DNA of 64,000 nt from Anaerolineae bacterium. GTDB lineage: Bacteria > Chloroflexota > Anaerolineae > 4572-78 > J111. This document shows positions 47,214 through 55,312 of the stretch, piece by piece (the stretch's first letter is position 1; every line of letters begins with the position of its first letter). The translations under genes were made by a program, and so were the position numbers. The stretch is from assembly GCA_023382535.1 (NCBI GenBank), contig JAHDWA010000007.1, positions 62,001 to 126,000 of the forward strand, read 5' to 3'. The notes under the pieces were generated by a model that was not told the origin of the DNA, made no database searches, and saw only the letters and a list, made by a program, of their open reading frames with translations.

Positions 47214-47404
47214 TAGCTAACCTCCCCAAACCGAGCTTCGACCAACTGGGCGACCAGGACCGGCTTGGGCGTGCGCGGGGTAAACTCGCAGCCCATCTCC
47301 CGGCCCAGCCGCTCCAGCTTGCCCTTCGGCTGCTTCATCAGTTTCTGCTGGTAATGCTTTCGGTCACCTTCGTGCCGGTTGTAATTAACATTGCTTGGAA
47401 ACAT
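47213..47404 (-). CDS. Small basic protein
   Basis: 63 residues from the ATG at 47404 (SD AAGGAGG); a longer frame to 47548 is a shadow of the next gene. RHEGDRKHYQQKLMKQPKGK is strongly basic and the rest one helix. Its stop touches the parB start, so they are co-translated. Unrecognised. Confidence 0.55.
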   Translation of the reverse strand: MFPSNVNYNRHEGDRKHYQQKLMKQPKGKLERLGREMGCEFTPRTPKPVLVAQLVEARFGEVS

Positions 47405-47447
47405 GAAATCCTCCTTGAATTTTTTGGCTGTCGCCAAGAAGATAACG

Positions 47448-47669
47448 TTATAAGGCTGGCTGCACCCCCTCGGTGACCGGGACCGGATCAATGTTTTGGG
47501 GAAACGCATTATAAAAATCGTTCTCGCCCACCTGCACCTTGATTTCATTTTTGGTCTTGAAGATGCGGATGATCGTCCCTTCCAGCCCGCGATACTTCGG
47601 ATGCTTGACCCTGACCAGCTTGACCCGCTGGCCGACCTTGAAGTGGTCTTTAATATTTGGTTGTGCCAT
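47448..47669 (-). CDS. KOW/SH3-like small protein
   Basis: 73 residues from the ATG at 47669 (SD AGAAAGGAAG). FKVGQRVKLVRVKHPKYRGL followed by EGTIIRIFKTKNEIKVQVGE is a KOW-like barrel (G-x-x-V-x-x-V...Y-x-G-x-x-G-x-I). It may bind nucleic acid or protein. Further evidence of how often barrel folds recur in this phage. Confidence 0.62.
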   Translation of the reverse strand: MAQPNIKDHFKVGQRVKLVRVKHPKYRGLEGTIIRIFKTKNEIKVQVGENDFYNAFPQNIDPVPVTEGVQPAL

Positions 47670-47868
47670 AACGTTCTTCCTTTCTACCAATCATGTTTTT
47701 TTTGACACCGGGCGTTCAACCCCTTAGCCCGGATAAAAGACAGGCTCCCCCCCAGGAAGTGTATCCGTTCGAGCATGAACGAAAGCAAGCCGTTTAATTC
47801 TCTTGAGGCCGAGAAACCTTATGACAGGCCGACACCAGCCCAATGATCAGGGGTACTGCCTTTCCAAC

Positions 47869-48336
47869 TTACACAATATGCTTGAGGGGAAGCTGGGTCC
47901 CGACTTGGGTTAGCTCCGGCTCGACGTATTCGTACCAGCCGATGCCACCGTCGACTCGCCGCTCGTACAGCTTGCGACTGACCTGGATCAGACGCAGTTT
48001 GCGCATCTTTTGATTGATGGCCTTGAGCGCCTCCACGTCTCCAGCCTCCTGGCAGGCTTTGAACCGCTTATACAGGTAGGCCAGCAGCGCGCATGTGTGG
48101 ACCTTACCGACCAGCCGCCCGTTGCAAAACGGGTGCCAGGTCTGCAAAGCTGGGACATCGGCCACCACGAAACTGCACAGGTAGGAATTTTCGGTGCTGG
48201 GGCCGCCGCTTGAGGCGACGACACAAATACAGGGGCAGTCGGTCACCGCCAGCAGTTTCCAGGCATGGCGTTCGTAGTCACTGCGGGTCTTGGCCGCCGC
48301 GCCCAAACTCAGCCTTGTTTTCTGGGTGTCACTCAT
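47869..48336 (-). CDS. Hypothetical protein
   Basis: 155 residues. Alpha/beta with DYERHAWKLLAVTDCPCICV, LCSFVVADVPALQTWHPFCN, a basic helix (LKAINQKMRKLRLIQVSRKL) and an IGWYEYVEPEL end. Overlaps the upstream gene by 4 bp. The 178-bp gap after its stop holds two hairpins (one CCGGGC/GCCCGG) but no U-run on the coding strand and no clear gene. Confidence 0.58.
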   Translation of the reverse strand: MSDTQKTRLSLGAAAKTRSDYERHAWKLLAVTDCPCICVVASSGGPSTENSYLCSFVVADVPALQTWHPFCNGRLVGKVHTCALLAYLYKRFKACQEAGDVEALKAINQKMRKLRLIQVSRKLYERRVDGGIGWYEYVEPELTQVGTQLPLKHIV

Positions 48337-48683
48337 CTAACCTGCACCCATTCCGTTTCCAGGCTGCGGACCTTGCAGCCGTTGAACTCACTGCGCAAAA
48401 CACAATCAAATTTGCGCCAGACCTGCTGGACATGGCCGGCCGGGATCGGCGTCTCCCCGGCGAACAGCAGCCACATATAGCGCGGGGTTTCGCGCCCGCC
48501 AAAGGCGACCCGCAGCGAGCCGTCGTCATAGACCTTCAGTACGTGCCCCTGGCGGTAGGCTTCACCGTAGTCGCCGACCAGGGTGACCCAATCGCCCTCG
48601 CGGATCTCGGGGGACATATCCCTTGACTCATTTTCGGCCTGCCTGAATATCTGTTCAATATCCTCGGTGGAAATAACGTACAT
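48333..48683 (-). CDS. SH3/KOW-like domain protein
   Basis: 116 residues. After a short helix, IREGDWVTLVGDYGEAYRQG then HVLKVYDDGSLRVAFG forms a barrel of the G-D-x-V...G-x-V-x-x-V-x-x-D-G type. The second half (MWLLFAGETPIPAGHVQQVW) may extend it. ATGA coupling downstream. Role unknown. Confidence 0.58.
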   Translation of the reverse strand: MYVISTEDIEQIFRQAENESRDMSPEIREGDWVTLVGDYGEAYRQGHVLKVYDDGSLRVAFGGRETPRYMWLLFAGETPIPAGHVQQVWRKFDCVLRSEFNGCKVRSLETEWVQVR

Positions 48684-48695
48684 GCTTGAACCTCC

Positions 48696-49499
48696 TTATG
48701 CGGTGTGGAACGGGAACCGCTGTTGCAGTTCCCGCAGTTTGGCTACAAAGACCTGGTTGTGGACGCTGCCCGCCGTCCGCCCGCCCTTGACCTCGGTCTG
48801 GAGCACGTGGGCAAACTCGTGCAGGATCAGCGCCCAGACACCCTTCAAGCCTTTCAACTCACCGTGCCCATTCCAAACCCGCTTGATGGTGTCGTACTCG
48901 TCGAAACCCCGCTCATAGGTTCGCTGGACGTTCCAATACCCCAGGACGATCTGGTGCATGCCGTTGAGGTATTTCTGGTGATACGAGCCGTTGCGGTTGC
49001 GAAAAACGGTGGGGTAATATTTGGCGATCCCGTAGGCCTGGTACATCTGCTCGACCAGGCCGAGCGCGTAAGCGCGAGTGGGGTCGGCCTTGATTTTCTG
49101 GTGCAGGTCGGCCTGCTGCTTGATGGTTTGGCAGCCCTTCGGCTCAAAGAAGAGGTCGGTGTCGGGTACGGTGTAGAACTTGCCGGTGCGAACCGACTGA
49201 ATGGTCACCGTGCTGACCTCGTCGGGGTCGCCGTTATGCCGGACAAATTTGGACTTGGTCGGGACGTTGTCGGCGGTGACAATGGCGTAAACAATCTGGC
49301 CGGGCTGGGCCGGGACGCGGCGGTGCAGTAGCATCGTGTTCTGGGTATAGAGCGCGCCGGTCCGCACCGAGCGAAACTGGACCATCGGCCCGCCAGGGTG
49401 GGCGACGACCCGCCCCTGCGTGGGGATGTTGTCACTGGTCACGACACACCAGACCGGGCTGTTAATTTCGTAGGTATGGGCAATGGTAAAAGTGCTCAT
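48696..49499 (-). CDS. Two VPT domains fused to a SprT-like zinc peptidase domain
   Basis: 267 residues. Two VPT domains (about 13-60 SPVWCVVTSDNIPTQGRVVA and about 64-115 QIVYAIVTADNVPTKSKFVR) are followed by a helical domain with HEFAHVLQ (HExxH zinc site, about 230-237) and, downstream, SVHNQVFVAKLREL. A third ligand after HExxH matches SprT/WLM-type metalloproteases. These cut DNA-bound or partner proteins. The VPT repeats probably bring it to its target. This is the only copy of the domain linked to an enzyme apart from ParB. Confidence 0.75.
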   Translation of the reverse strand: MSTFTIAHTYEINSPVWCVVTSDNIPTQGRVVAHPGGPMVQFRSVRTGALYTQNTMLLHRRVPAQPGQIVYAIVTADNVPTKSKFVRHNGDPDEVSTVTIQSVRTGKFYTVPDTDLFFEPKGCQTIKQQADLHQKIKADPTRAYALGLVEQMYQAYGIAKYYPTVFRNRNGSYHQKYLNGMHQIVLGYWNVQRTYERGFDEYDTIKRVWNGHGELKGLKGVWALILHEFAHVLQTEVKGGRTAGSVHNQVFVAKLRELQQRFPFHTA

Positions 49500-49563
49500 C
49501 GTTTGGGGTCCTCAGTTTTTTTCGGGGAGCGGGGCGGTCGAACCTGACCACCCGCATTTTGAC

Positions 49564-50373
49564 TTAGACCAGCGCCGCTTTCAGCGCATCCAGTTCAACC
49601 GCCTGCTTGAAGTACCAGGCCCCGTCGCGGCGGAAAGAGCGGCGCGCACCCAGGTTAGCCAGGGCCTTGCAAAAGACCTCGCGCTTGTTGGCCGGATCCA
49701 GAAGCTGCACCCAGGTCCAATCGCGCTCTTTGGTCACACGGTAGACTTCGTTTTCTAGCAGGACCTGTGCGCTGGTCTGAGCAACGACCACGGTCGCGGT
49801 CACGGCATTGGTCAGGTCAAGGATTTCGACGTGCTTTTCGGCGTACCAGCCGCCGCGCTTGCCGCTCCAGGAGAAGCCCAGATGCTTGAGGTTGGTCCGG
49901 GTGATTTCGCCCGGCTTGCCGGGAAAGAAGACCCAGGTCCAATCGCGGTCGTAGACCACTTTGAAGCCGTCCGCCTGGATCTCGCGGGGGGCGTTGTTCT
50001 TCTTATACATTTCCTGCGCATTGGCCCAGGTGAAAAAGATGGCGGCGTCGGCCACATCGTAGGTCTTGCCGGACTTGAATGACTGCATCTTGATGCCGGT
50101 CTCGGTTATCTCCATGACCTTACCGGTCGTCGGGATACCATCGCTCGTGACCACTGCGTAGACCGTCTGGCCGGCCTGCACCGGGGGGCGCAGCAGCACG
50201 GCGTCGGGGGCCACCGTATACACGCTGCCGGTCCGGGTGGAGACCAGCACCGCCTGGCCAGGCTTGCTGGAAGAGGCGGAAGTGTACTGGCTAAACTTGG
50301 TCTGGGTCGGGATGCCATCGGGGGTGACGATGGCCCAAACGATTTGATTGTGGGTTAAATTCGGGGAAGTCAT
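49564..50373 (-). CDS. Two VPT domains plus two RDWTWV/WY domains, first gene of the 50.4-kb operon
   Basis: 269 residues from the ATG at 50373, behind the conserved leader AAGAAAGGTGCGACC. Two VPT domains (about 6-50 NQIVWAIVTPDGIPTQTKFS and about 58-105 QTVYAVVTSDGIPTTGKVME) are followed by two copies of a second domain. Copy one has VVYDRDWTWVFF, LGFSWSGKRGGWY; copy two has VTKERDWTWVQL, FRRDGAWYFK. The second domain also ends the 23905-24831 protein. A purely modular binding protein. Confidence 0.75.
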   Translation of the reverse strand: MTSPNLTHNQIVWAIVTPDGIPTQTKFSQYTSASSSKPGQAVLVSTRTGSVYTVAPDAVLLRPPVQAGQTVYAVVTSDGIPTTGKVMEITETGIKMQSFKSGKTYDVADAAIFFTWANAQEMYKKNNAPREIQADGFKVVYDRDWTWVFFPGKPGEITRTNLKHLGFSWSGKRGGWYAEKHVEILDLTNAVTATVVVAQTSAQVLLENEVYRVTKERDWTWVQLLDPANKREVFCKALANLGARRSFRRDGAWYFKQAVELDALKAALV

Positions 50374-50402
50374 TTTTGGTCGCACCTTTCTTTTTTTTGC
50401 GT

Positions 50403-50417
50403 AACGCTATTCGCGTT
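50403..50417 (-). promoter_or_regulatory. Leader hairpin (loop orientation opposite to that at 59.77 kb)
   Basis: In the transcript leader AACGC-GAATA-GCGTT forms a small stem-loop. In the matching leader at 59768-59782 the loop is the reverse complement (TATTC), while stems and flanks are the same. The leader also contains a short ATGAAACGCGAATAG frame. Confidence 0.55.
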
Positions 50418-50441
50418 TCATAAATTCACTTTTTTGTTTTT

Positions 50442-50494
50442 ATTATACCATAGATATATATCTAGGTCAATAAATATTGCGTAAATATATATCT
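50442..50494 (-). promoter_or_regulatory. Promoter with two AGATATATATCT-type operators
   Basis: Minus strand TTGACC (50465-50470), 17-bp spacer, perfect TATAAT (50442-50447). Operator AGATATATATCT at 50452-50463, second site at 50483-50494, 31 bp apart. With the consensus -10 it is probably the strongest of the six. It serves genes from 50373 to 42.8 kb. Confidence 0.87.
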
Positions 50495-50518
50495 ACGGCA
50501 GGCGCGACGGTCAAGGGT

Positions 50519-50965
50519 CTAGTTGTTCAAGGGCATTACATATTGGACCATTGATTTCTCTCTTAAATGGGTATCGAACTCCTGACCTCGCCTTCGACAG
50601 GCGTCTCGCCACTGAAGCAGTCCGACCACGATGCCCCGCTTGGGAACGCCGTAATAAACGCCAGCTCGTCGGGCCAGGACTACCAACTCTTTTTTACTGT
50701 AACGAGTGATGATTTCTGTTGCCAACTCGTGAGCATGGACACTGCTCCCCTCGTACTCGCCCCACCCGGCCAGTTCAACCCGCAACGAAACTGCGTTCAA
50801 GATGCGCTCGATTCGTTCGTCACGGCTGCCAGAGTAAGGGATGCCCAGCAGCCGGGCTAGTCCTTCCAGTTCATCAAGGCTGCAAAGGGTCAGAGTTTCT
50901 TTTGTCCAGGTGGCCGGGTTAGATTTATAGAGTTGCTGCCAATGGGTGGAAGTCAGTTTTAGCAT
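50519..50965 (-). CDS. SAP/HeH-like DNA-binding protein candidate
   Basis: 148 residues from the ATG at 50965, 1 bp after the upstream stop. Two similar helix pairs, LTLCSLDELEGLARLLGIPY...RIERILNAV and RYSKKELVVLARRAGVYYGV...VVGLLQWRDA, resemble SAP or HeH/LEM motifs that bind DNA. It is the last gene before the 50.4-kb promoter. The 3' end contains a tRNA-like T-loop sequence by chance. Confidence 0.5.
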   Translation of the reverse strand: MLKLTSTHWQQLYKSNPATWTKETLTLCSLDELEGLARLLGIPYSGSRDERIERILNAVSLRVELAGWGEYEGSSVHAHELATEIITRYSKKELVVLARRAGVYYGVPKRGIVVGLLQWRDACRRRGQEFDTHLREKSMVQYVMPLNN

Positions 50966-50966
50966 T

Positions 50967-51323
50967 TCAGGAAAAACGGTACCACCGCCGACAGCGATAG
51001 AACTCCTCGGCATCCAAGGCCAGCCGGCCCCCCTTGACCCAGGCGATGACGGCGACGAGACGCTGCCCCCGAAACGGATCAGGCCGCCACTCGTGCGTCA
51101 CCACCTGCCCGGTCTCGCCCGCCTCCATCGGGCGGAAAACAGGAATTGGGAAATCCAGACCCGGAATGTAAACGTCTCGAACCCATAGAGAGAGGACTGT
51201 TTCGATTCTCCTGACGCACTCGATAGCAGCCGGCAGGAGGGTTACGGTTGCGCCAATGGGTGGGGGAAAATCCGGGTCAATCGCCATTGTGGGAAATAGG
51301 GGAAGTTGCTCGTTTGCTTTCAT
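50967..51323 (-). CDS. Hypothetical protein
   Basis: 118 residues from the ATG at 51323 (SD GGAGGGG), sharing its first base with the end of the DUF4326 gene. FPPPIGATVTLLPAAIECVR, TGQVVTHEWRPDPFRGQRLV, AVIAWVKGGRLALDAEEFYR: small beta-rich. Unrecognised. Confidence 0.58.
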   Translation of the reverse strand: MKANEQLPLFPTMAIDPDFPPPIGATVTLLPAAIECVRRIETVLSLWVRDVYIPGLDFPIPVFRPMEAGETGQVVTHEWRPDPFRGQRLVAVIAWVKGGRLALDAEEFYRCRRWYRFS

Positions 51324-51868
51324 CACCCCTCCATCCTGAGCAGTTCGGTCAGCAGCCGGACCAGGACATGGCCATGACAGGGCCTGGGCGCGCACCAGCA
51401 GCCCAGCCGTTTACCCTGGAGCGCGCGCAGGGCGGCTTGCCACTCATCGGCCTCTTTTCCGAATAGAAGCGCGCGCAGCCGCTCCTCGTACCAGGTGATG
51501 CACTGCTCGCGGGCGCCGTCGTGGCCAACCTTGAATGGGTTTTGCCAGATGCTGGCCTTTAGCCCGCGAGTGCGGTTAGCCCGGCCAATATAGACACCGT
51601 ACCCGTCCGGGTCGTCCACATGAACGACGACCGTCTGCGGATCAGGACGCGCTACGCCCCAATACTCACCCATAGGCAAGCCCAAATCAATATTGAGCGA
51701 CGGGTTAGATGGCGTCGCCAGGGGCTGGGTATACCACTGGCCGGTCCCGCCGTTAAAGCAGATGTCCCCCAACTGAGTCACCCCCTCGGAGACCCAGACA
51801 AAACCAGGGGGAACATGCTGTTTAGCGGCAGCAACAACCGATTCTTTGGGTAGACTATGGCAAAACAT
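51323..51868 (-). CDS. DUF4326 protein
   Basis: 181 residues. YIGRANRTRGLKASIWQNPF (about 92-111), a W-Y-E-E-R-L-R helix, then LQGKRLGCWCAPRPCHGHVL (about 150-169) with a C-W-C...C-H-G metal-binding end. This is the DUF4326 signature, found in many phages. Its reaction is not established. The N-terminal 85 residues are extra and unrecognised. Confidence 0.82.
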   Translation of the reverse strand: MFCHSLPKESVVAAAKQHVPPGFVWVSEGVTQLGDICFNGGTGQWYTQPLATPSNPSLNIDLGLPMGEYWGVARPDPQTVVVHVDDPDGYGVYIGRANRTRGLKASIWQNPFKVGHDGAREQCITWYEERLRALLFGKEADEWQAALRALQGKRLGCWCAPRPCHGHVLVRLLTELLRMEG

Positions 51869-52522
51869 TTAACCCTCCTCTGGCGCTGGATTTTGAACCG
51901 TGTAGGCCGCCGAGCGCCGTTTCAGGCCGTCCCTAACCTTGGCCTCCAGCCGCTCGATGCCGCTCAGGGGAAACGCCTGCCGGCGCATGGTTTTCTTGAT
52001 GAAGGTGAAGTGGCAGCGGATCTCCTTGCTCAAAGAGCCGAACTCCGTTTCCTCATACAGCCCCACCAGGTACGGCTCCCGCAGTAGGCGGGCCACGCTT
52101 TTCAGGTTCGAGACTGCTTCCCGGAACGGAGAGGGCAGCCGATAATCGAGCCTGGTTTCGGGCACATCCTCATCCGACATCTCATTCTTGCCCATCTGCC
52201 GGTAGCGAATGACAGCCGCCTCGACCATCTCGGCCAGTTCCGGGTAAGCCGGGCAAACACTGGCGCGCTTGGCCATGACGAGCTTGTAAACTTCCTCGAT
52301 CAGGGGTCGGCTCGATTCACCCAGCCGCCGGATTTGCCAGCCCCAGCCCAACTTGATCAGGCTGTCAAAGTCCCCGGACAGGTTCATAATGGTCTGCTTG
52401 TCCGTGGCTTGCTCGACCAGGGTCAGGTAGCTAAGCAAAATATCCGTTTCGGGGAAATCGCTGTGCTGGGCCTCTTCCGCGCGGGCCTGCTCGATTTGGC
52501 GCATCAGTTCATCGCGTTCCAT
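51869..52522 (-). CDS. Hypothetical helical protein
   Basis: 217 residues, mostly helical (SRPLIEEVYKLVMAKRASVC, LAEMVEAAVIRYRQMGKNEM, IERLEAKVRDGLKRRSAAYT). Runs into the DUF4326 gene with no gap and follows the DpdA-like gene by 12 bp. A link to that enzyme is possible but not shown. Confidence 0.6.
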   Translation of the reverse strand: MERDELMRQIEQARAEEAQHSDFPETDILLSYLTLVEQATDKQTIMNLSGDFDSLIKLGWGWQIRRLGESSRPLIEEVYKLVMAKRASVCPAYPELAEMVEAAVIRYRQMGKNEMSDEDVPETRLDYRLPSPFREAVSNLKSVARLLREPYLVGLYEETEFGSLSKEIRCHFTFIKKTMRRQAFPLSGIERLEAKVRDGLKRRSAAYTVQNPAPEEG

Positions 52523-52533
52523 AATGGTCCTCC

Positions 52534-53985
52534 CTATAACCCCAACTCTAGTTGGGCATGCTGATACCGTTCTTTTAGCTCCAGCGCCTGGGCCGCGTCG
52601 AGTAAATCAACCGGCAGCGGCTCTGGAGGCGGCCACGACCACAGCCCCTGGTAGGCTCCGAGCAAGCTGCGCAGGTTGGCTGCCATCATCTCAGTTAAGG
52701 TAAAAAAGGATTGGCGGCGAATCCCTTTTCGCTGCCGTTCATCCTTCTCCGTTTCCAGGCTAAGCATAGTAATCAGGCCATCTTCGATGATAGCGAACCT
52801 TTCGGCGGTACTATCGCGGATCCACCATGTCCCATCCGTCCAGACCTGGTCGAGTAGCCCCATTCGCCCGAGGCCGTTGACTACAGCAAAATTGGCCTGA
52901 CCCAATAACCAAAACTGGACGCCTGGAAACAGGTGGCATAGGGTCGCGGCGAAGAGGTGCCTGGCCGAGCGCGGGCAAGGTCCGGTAACCATGCCGCCAA
53001 TCATTACCCGGCCAAAGGTGTTGACCATCCACAGGAAATCCTGGTCCACGGCGAGTTTCAGCGCATTGGCAATGGCCTGCCGTGCCCACTTCTCGCGGGT
53101 TGATTCCAGGACCTGCCGCTGGGTGCGGGTCAAAGGAATGAGCGCGGCCAGGCTTTTGCCGCCCCAGCCCGGCAGCCGGGCAAAGTCCAGGTGAACCTGG
53201 TCGGACCAGGCCCAGCGGACCGAGAAGACCGGCCACATGCGTCCGCTGGCCACATCGGCCGGAAACGTGCCAATCAGCCGGTGCAGGTGATCCATTGTCC
53301 TGGCCCGGTCCTGGGGATAGTCCCAGGCGGCATAGCCGTCCGGGTCGAGCAGCTCAATGGCCGCCTGATAAGTCTCGAAGCTATGCGCCCATTTAGGGGC
53401 GGTGCCGGTGATCTCGCGGCGAAAGGCGCACGAATCGAGATAGAGAGGCAAGCTGCGGTAGTCCCGGCCAAAGATAATTTCCCGGTCTTTCCGCCAGCCG
53501 ACCTGCCGCCCGCGCCCGGAATGGCAAATGTAGGTAAAATCGGCGAACCAGACCCCCCGCTGCCAGCCTTCCCGGGCCGAGCGGTCGCCGAGGCGGTTGC
53601 TCTCTCTGGAGATAGCCGCGAGAGCCTCGTCGCGCCGCTGAAACGCGGACACGTCCACGATCTCCTGACCGGCTCGCTGGCGGGTCGCCGAACCTAAATT
53701 CCCGGCTACCCCCACCGCGCTGCTGGCGCTGGTGATGATCTGGCGGGTGTTGGGGCCAGCCACCCCCACCGCCGCGGCAGAGATGTTGCCCCGGCTGCCC
53801 AGTCCACTGATCCCGAAGCGAGTCGCTTGCTCGCCAGCAGCAATAATGTGCCGGTCGTTCAATCCACTCACACCAAACGATGCCCCAGCCAGTGTCTGGC
53901 CCTTGATTTCGCCGGCCAGGCCCAACCCGGCCTGGGCCTGGGTGATGCGCTTGTTTTCGTCCGTTCCTGCAATGCCGATAAACAT
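52534..53985 (-). CDS. TGT/DpdA-like base-exchange enzyme with a glycine-rich repeat N-terminus
   Basis: 483 residues; SD AGGAGATTAA before the ATG. From about 175 it follows tRNA-guanine transglycosylase and the phage DNA enzyme DpdA: LYLDSCAFR (181-189, equivalent of D-S-G-G/A-F), YAAWDYPQD (218-226), MWPVFSV, VMIGGMVTG (327-335), FWLLGQAN (358-365), GLLDQVWTDGTWWIRD (376-391). Likely acids are Asp184, Asp222 and Asp379 or Asp384. DpdA swaps guanine in DNA for a 7-deazaguanine. Residues 1-95 are six repeats of (F/V/L)-G-(I/V/L)-(A/S)-G every 16-20 residues, as in a beta-solenoid; I know no TGT with this. The synthesis genes for a deazaguanine are not in the window. Confidence 0.68.
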   Translation of the reverse strand: MFIGIAGTDENKRITQAQAGLGLAGEIKGQTLAGASFGVSGLNDRHIIAAGEQATRFGISGLGSRGNISAAAVGVAGPNTRQIITSASSAVGVAGNLGSATRQRAGQEIVDVSAFQRRDEALAAISRESNRLGDRSAREGWQRGVWFADFTYICHSGRGRQVGWRKDREIIFGRDYRSLPLYLDSCAFRREITGTAPKWAHSFETYQAAIELLDPDGYAAWDYPQDRARTMDHLHRLIGTFPADVASGRMWPVFSVRWAWSDQVHLDFARLPGWGGKSLAALIPLTRTQRQVLESTREKWARQAIANALKLAVDQDFLWMVNTFGRVMIGGMVTGPCPRSARHLFAATLCHLFPGVQFWLLGQANFAVVNGLGRMGLLDQVWTDGTWWIRDSTAERFAIIEDGLITMLSLETEKDERQRKGIRRQSFFTLTEMMAANLRSLLGAYQGLWSWPPPEPLPVDLLDAAQALELKERYQHAQLELGL

Positions 53986-54225
53986 TTAATCTCCTTTTTC
54001 TGGAATATCCTGTATTTGAGCCAACGAAAGTTTGGCTTTTTCCTCGGCGATAAGCAGAGCCACCCAGTCGGTTAAGCAGTTTGAATATTTCTCCGGGTAT
54101 GCCTCCGTCAGTGTCCGGCCGTCGGCCAGCCGGTTATTGCCAGCGATGGCCCGGCCGATGATGTCACTTTGCCCGCCCGCCTTATTTTCTGTCGTCTGAC
54201 TAAAACCAGGTAAGGTTAGTTGCAT
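53986..54225 (-). CDS. Small hypothetical protein upstream of the DpdA-like gene
   Basis: 79 residues from the ATG at 54225. MQLTLPGF then AGGQSDIIGRAIAGNNRLAD and a helix (CLTDWVALLIAEEKAKLSLA). It ends directly at the DpdA-like start and is probably co-translated with it. Unrecognised. Confidence 0.52.
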   Translation of the reverse strand: MQLTLPGFSQTTENKAGGQSDIIGRAIAGNNRLADGRTLTEAYPEKYSNCLTDWVALLIAEEKAKLSLAQIQDIPEKGD

Positions 54226-54240
54226 TACTCTCAACCCTCT

Positions 54241-54672
54241 TTAGCGGTGCGCTCGGCAGAACTCGCCAAGCGCAGCCTTCATCTTGCCGATAGGTGCTTT
54301 GCCGTCCGGGATTTTGACCAAAGGTAAGGGAGGGCCGGACGACCCGTAGGCCATCAGGGCCACGCATTGCAGCACAAGCCAATAATCCCAGCCCATGCAG
54401 GCGTAGACCGTCCGATAATCGCTCAAACCAAGCTCAAGCCACTGTTCAGCCGCCTGGTCAAGCGCCCACGTCCGCTGGCCGATGCGCTGGTCGTAAGGCT
54501 GGATACACTGTTGAGCGGAGATCAGGCCATACTTTGCCGACAGGATAAAAGTGTCCAGCCTGGGTGGGTACTTGCGCAGCGTGGTGAACAACTGACCGTC
54601 ATAGACCTCGATGGCCGGCCCGGAGGTGTCCCGCTTTTTATCCGAGCAGGCCAGGATAAGACAGTCGCTCAT
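54241..54672 (-). CDS. DUF6884 protein (YaaA-like)
   Basis: 143 residues from the ATG at 54672. CSDKKR (9-14), the A-x-E-V-Y-D-G-Q-L-F block (19-28), FILSAKYGLI (42-51) and PYDQR (58-62) are the DUF6884 signature. This fold is related to YaaA, a DNA-binding stress protein. It stands one gene from the DpdA-like enzyme, and such proteins may act on modified or damaged DNA; that is inference. ATGA overlap with the upstream gene. Confidence 0.78.
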   Translation of the reverse strand: MSDCLILACSDKKRDTSGPAIEVYDGQLFTTLRKYPPRLDTFILSAKYGLISAQQCIQPYDQRIGQRTWALDQAAEQWLELGLSDYRTVYACMGWDYWLVLQCVALMAYGSSGPPLPLVKIPDGKAPIGKMKAALGEFCRAHR

Positions 54673-54875
54673 CGGGGCGCCGTCCGCAGCGCCTCGATAC
54701 CGGCCTGGAGGCACTCTTTTAGCGGCAGCGGCCCGAGGTCAACGAGTTCTTCGCGGGTCTCCCGGTCCCTTGCCTGGAAGATCCAGCCAGTCTCGGTCGC
54801 CTGTAGATCAACGAGAGTGTGCCGGCGGAGGTGATCAATTTCGGCCATCAGTTCGCCAACGGTTTGCTTGCTCAT
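54669..54875 (-). CDS. Small hypothetical protein
   Basis: 68 residues. VGELMAEIDHLRRHTLVDLQ, GWIFQARDRETREELVDLGP: helix then beta hairpin. Overlaps both neighbours by 4 bp. Unrecognised. Confidence 0.58.
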   Translation of the reverse strand: MSKQTVGELMAEIDHLRRHTLVDLQATETGWIFQARDRETREELVDLGPLPLKECLQAGIEALRTAPR

Positions 54876-55312
54876 GCGTACCTCTTTTCAGGAAAACGAT
54901 TCCGCCAGGTTTTGTGGTCCCGGTAATCCCCCGCCCGTGGGGTGGGCTTGGCGACTTCCCAGGCCCGTTGGACATCCTCGACGGTCGGCCACTTCGCCGG
55001 GTCGCAGGCGAACAGTTTTTCCAGGGTAGAAAACTCAAACAACTGATAAGTAAAATCACCAAGGCTATCGCTTGCGTAGATTAAACCGCTGCCATCCCGA
55101 AAGATGTAGAGGTGTGAATGAGGGCCGTACTGCCGCAACGCCTCGGTGATGCGCCGTAAATGGTCTATCGCCGCTCTTTGCGGGTCGTACTGCTTGAGGG
55201 CAACTTCGAGCTTTTGGCTGGCCGCTTGCGCTGCCTGAAACCCCGTCAGGACGCTTTGCAGGGCCGCCCGGGCCTGACCATAGAGAACTTTCAAATCGGC
55301 TGCGGTGGTCAT
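54872..55312 (-). CDS. Hypothetical protein
   Basis: 146 residues. Long N-terminal helix (YGQARAALQSVLTGFQAAQA), then beta strands (HLYIFRDGSGLIYASDSLGD). Unrecognised. Overlaps both neighbours by 4 bp. Confidence 0.58.
   Translation of the reverse strand: MTTAADLKVLYGQARAALQSVLTGFQAAQAASQKLEVALKQYDPQRAAIDHLRRITEALRQYGPHSHLYIFRDGSGLIYASDSLGDFTYQLFEFSTLEKLFACDPAKWPTVEDVQRAWEVAKPTPRAGDYRDHKTWRNRFPEKRYA

Noticed and set aside
47700..47735. CCGGGC/GCCCGG hairpin as a terminator
   Set aside because: The T-run is on the wrong side for minus-strand transcription; on the coding strand an A-run follows the stem.
50555..50635. tRNA-like sequence (GTTCGATACCC T-loop and an apparent anticodon arm on the minus strand)
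   Set aside because: No acceptor stem can pair, the T stem has mismatches, position 33 is not U in the seven-base loop, and the region is inside a coding frame.
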